A stretch of DNA of 32,024 nucleotides, from the NCBI GenBank assembly GCA_023445705.1, contig JAEXKM010000160.1, forward strand, positions 1 through 32,024. The letters run 5' to 3'. Below, piece by piece: positions 31,127 through 32,024 of the stretch. Below the pieces are notes generated by a model. The model had not been told where the DNA came from. It made no database searches and saw only the letters and a program-made list of their open reading frames with translations. Each line of letters opens with the position of its first letter. Positions within the stretch are counted from its first letter, which is position 1. The translations under genes and the position numbers were made by a program. Origin of the DNA: Pseudomonadota bacterium (GTDB lineage: Bacteria > Pseudomonadota > Alphaproteobacteria > Caulobacterales > Caulobacteraceae).

Positions 31127-31804
31127 TCAGGAGCGGCGCTCGGTCAGCGCCACAGCTTCGGCCAGGGCTCGCGCGCGGCGGCGCAGGACCTCGCGCCCCA
31201 CCACACCGATGACCGCCATGCCGAGGCCGGTGATGACGACGATGGTCGCCCAGTGCGCTTCGCCCAGGGCCTCAAGTTCGGCCAGGCCCCGCGCCGCGAA
31301 ATAGCCCGGAGCCAGAATGACCAGCACCCAGATGATCGCCGAAAGGACGTTGGCGAGTTGGAAGGTCCGCCTCCGCATCTGCAGCAAGCCGGCGACCAGC
31401 GGAACGAAGGCCCGCAACGGCCCGAAGAAGCGGCCGATGAAGATCGAGGCGGCGCCGTAGCGTCGATTGAAGAGCCGCGTACGCGCGACCTTCCGCCGAT
31501 GGGTGGCGAACATCGGGTGACGCAGGGCGCGCGGGCCTAGCCGGCGACCGAGCTCGAACGAGATCGCGTCGCCGATCACCGCGCCGGCCACGCACCAGAA
31601 CACCACTTGCACCGGATCGAGCACCCCGGCGGCGATCAGGCCGCCCGCCATCACCATCAGGGCCGTAGCCGGAATGAAGGCGCCGATCAGAACCAGCGAC
31701 TCCAGCAGGGTGATGACTCCCAGCACCAAGCCAGCCCATCCGCTATGGCGGGCTATGAACTCGGCGAGACTCTGAAGGATGGCGTCCATGGGGAGAGCAC
31801 GCAT
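31127..31804 (-). CDS. DedA family (SNARE-associated/VTT) inner-membrane protein
   Basis: 225 residues with four to five membrane segments. It has the DedA signature: LESLVLIGAFIPATALMVMAGGL near the N-terminus, GAVIGDAISFELGRRLG, and FIGRFFGPLRAFVPLVAGLLQMRRRTFQ with the conserved Arg/Pro core. DedA proteins act in membrane homeostasis and lipid carrier flipping. Start uncertain: 31804 has AGGGAG 14 bases ahead; ATG 31789 (five residues shorter) has none. It precedes the small membrane-anchored gene. Confidence 0.9.
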   Translation of the reverse strand: MRALPMDAILQSLAEFIARHSGWAGLVLGVITLLESLVLIGAFIPATALMVMAGGLIAAGVLDPVQVVFWCVAGAVIGDAISFELGRRLGPRALRHPMFATHRRKVARTRLFNRRYGAASIFIGRFFGPLRAFVPLVAGLLQMRRRTFQLANVLSAIIWVLVILAPGYFAARGLAELEALGEAHWATIVVITGLGMAVIGVVGREVLRRRARALAEAVALTERRS

Positions 31805-32024
31805 ATGGGCGCAAGAAGCTCCCTATGCGAGAGGTCGCGAAGCCGCGGAGAGACGAGATTTCGGCGCCTGTGTCCGCGGCGCATCACACCGCGGGCGACA
31901 ATCGACCGTCGTTGCGAAAACTTCTTCCGACTTTCAGCGTTTCTGGGGTGGCGAAATGTCGCCGAGCCCCTATCTGGGTAACCATCAAAGGTCGAGCCAG
32001 CGAGCGACGCACATGTGTCGATGT
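31805..32024. other. Terminal stretch, no gene recognised
   Basis: 220 bases to the window edge. No coding segment with supporting motif is visible. It probably holds the dedA promoter, and perhaps the upstream region of a gene past the edge. Confidence 0.5.

Noticed and set aside
1..32024. CRISPR arrays, tRNA/rRNA genes, transposases, phage genes or toxin-antitoxin pairs
   Set aside because: Looked for on both strands; no regular spaced repeats, cloverleaf-like sequence or mobile-element protein motifs were seen.

Overview
The window is high-GC DNA from an alphaproteobacterium, almost certainly of the Caulobacteraceae (Caulobacter or Phenylobacterium type). The grounds are a flagellin/FlaF/FlbT/FlmG cluster in the Caulobacter 'alpha' flagellin arrangement, flagellin control DNA with a sigma-54 -24/-12 promoter and FlbD-type ftr palindromes, and a TipN-like polarity coiled-coil protein. 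Genes are tightly packed with short overlaps. No rRNA, tRNA, insertion sequence, phage gene or CRISPR array was seen.

Layout. 1-1810 (minus): the sulfate-activation pair cysD and cysN (cysN cut by the window edge), with a palindromic repeat element inserted between them. 2053-4078 (plus): an alkylation-repair operon, an Ada/AlkA fusion overlapping a separate O6-methylguanine methyltransferase. 4182-7957 (plus): a small hypothetical protein, the TipN-like protein, a DUF4112 protein and a VOC protein. 8100-9527 (plus): a ChrA chromate transporter, probably starting at TTG. 9542-10533 (minus): a TetR regulator and VOC protein, with two palindromic operators upstream. 10625-11422 (minus): a GNAT acetyltransferase and an IsdG-like monooxygenase. 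11503-15080 (minus): methylmalonyl-CoA mutase large and small subunits. 15217-16224 (plus): nitronate monooxygenase, separated by a hairpin from a three-gene ABC exporter (16274-18903, minus).

19048-23468: a lipoprotein, then the flagellar block. The flagellin gene has its own terminator, sigma-54 promoter and three ftr-like sites. flbT and flaF form an overlapping pair ending in a strong terminator. flmG, the TPR-glycosyltransferase that modifies flagellin, diverges from flbT. Flagellin synthesis (sigma-54/FlbD), mRNA control (FlbT), secretion support (FlaF) and glycosylation (FlmG) are thus encoded side by side.

23515-27133: an acidic protein with a C-terminal FPASDP motif, a MoxR-type ATPase without its usual VWA partner, a lipoprotein whose ribosome binding site lies in a large hairpin, a small hypothetical protein and a tandem universal stress protein. 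27248-29371 (plus): a compact HD phosphohydrolase / tyrosine-phosphatase-like / NrtR-like operon, which I find the most interesting little-described set here. 29441-31804: a cytochrome P450 with an unusual I-helix, a small membrane-anchored protein and a DedA protein.

Functions come from reading the translations against remembered family motifs; no database search was run.
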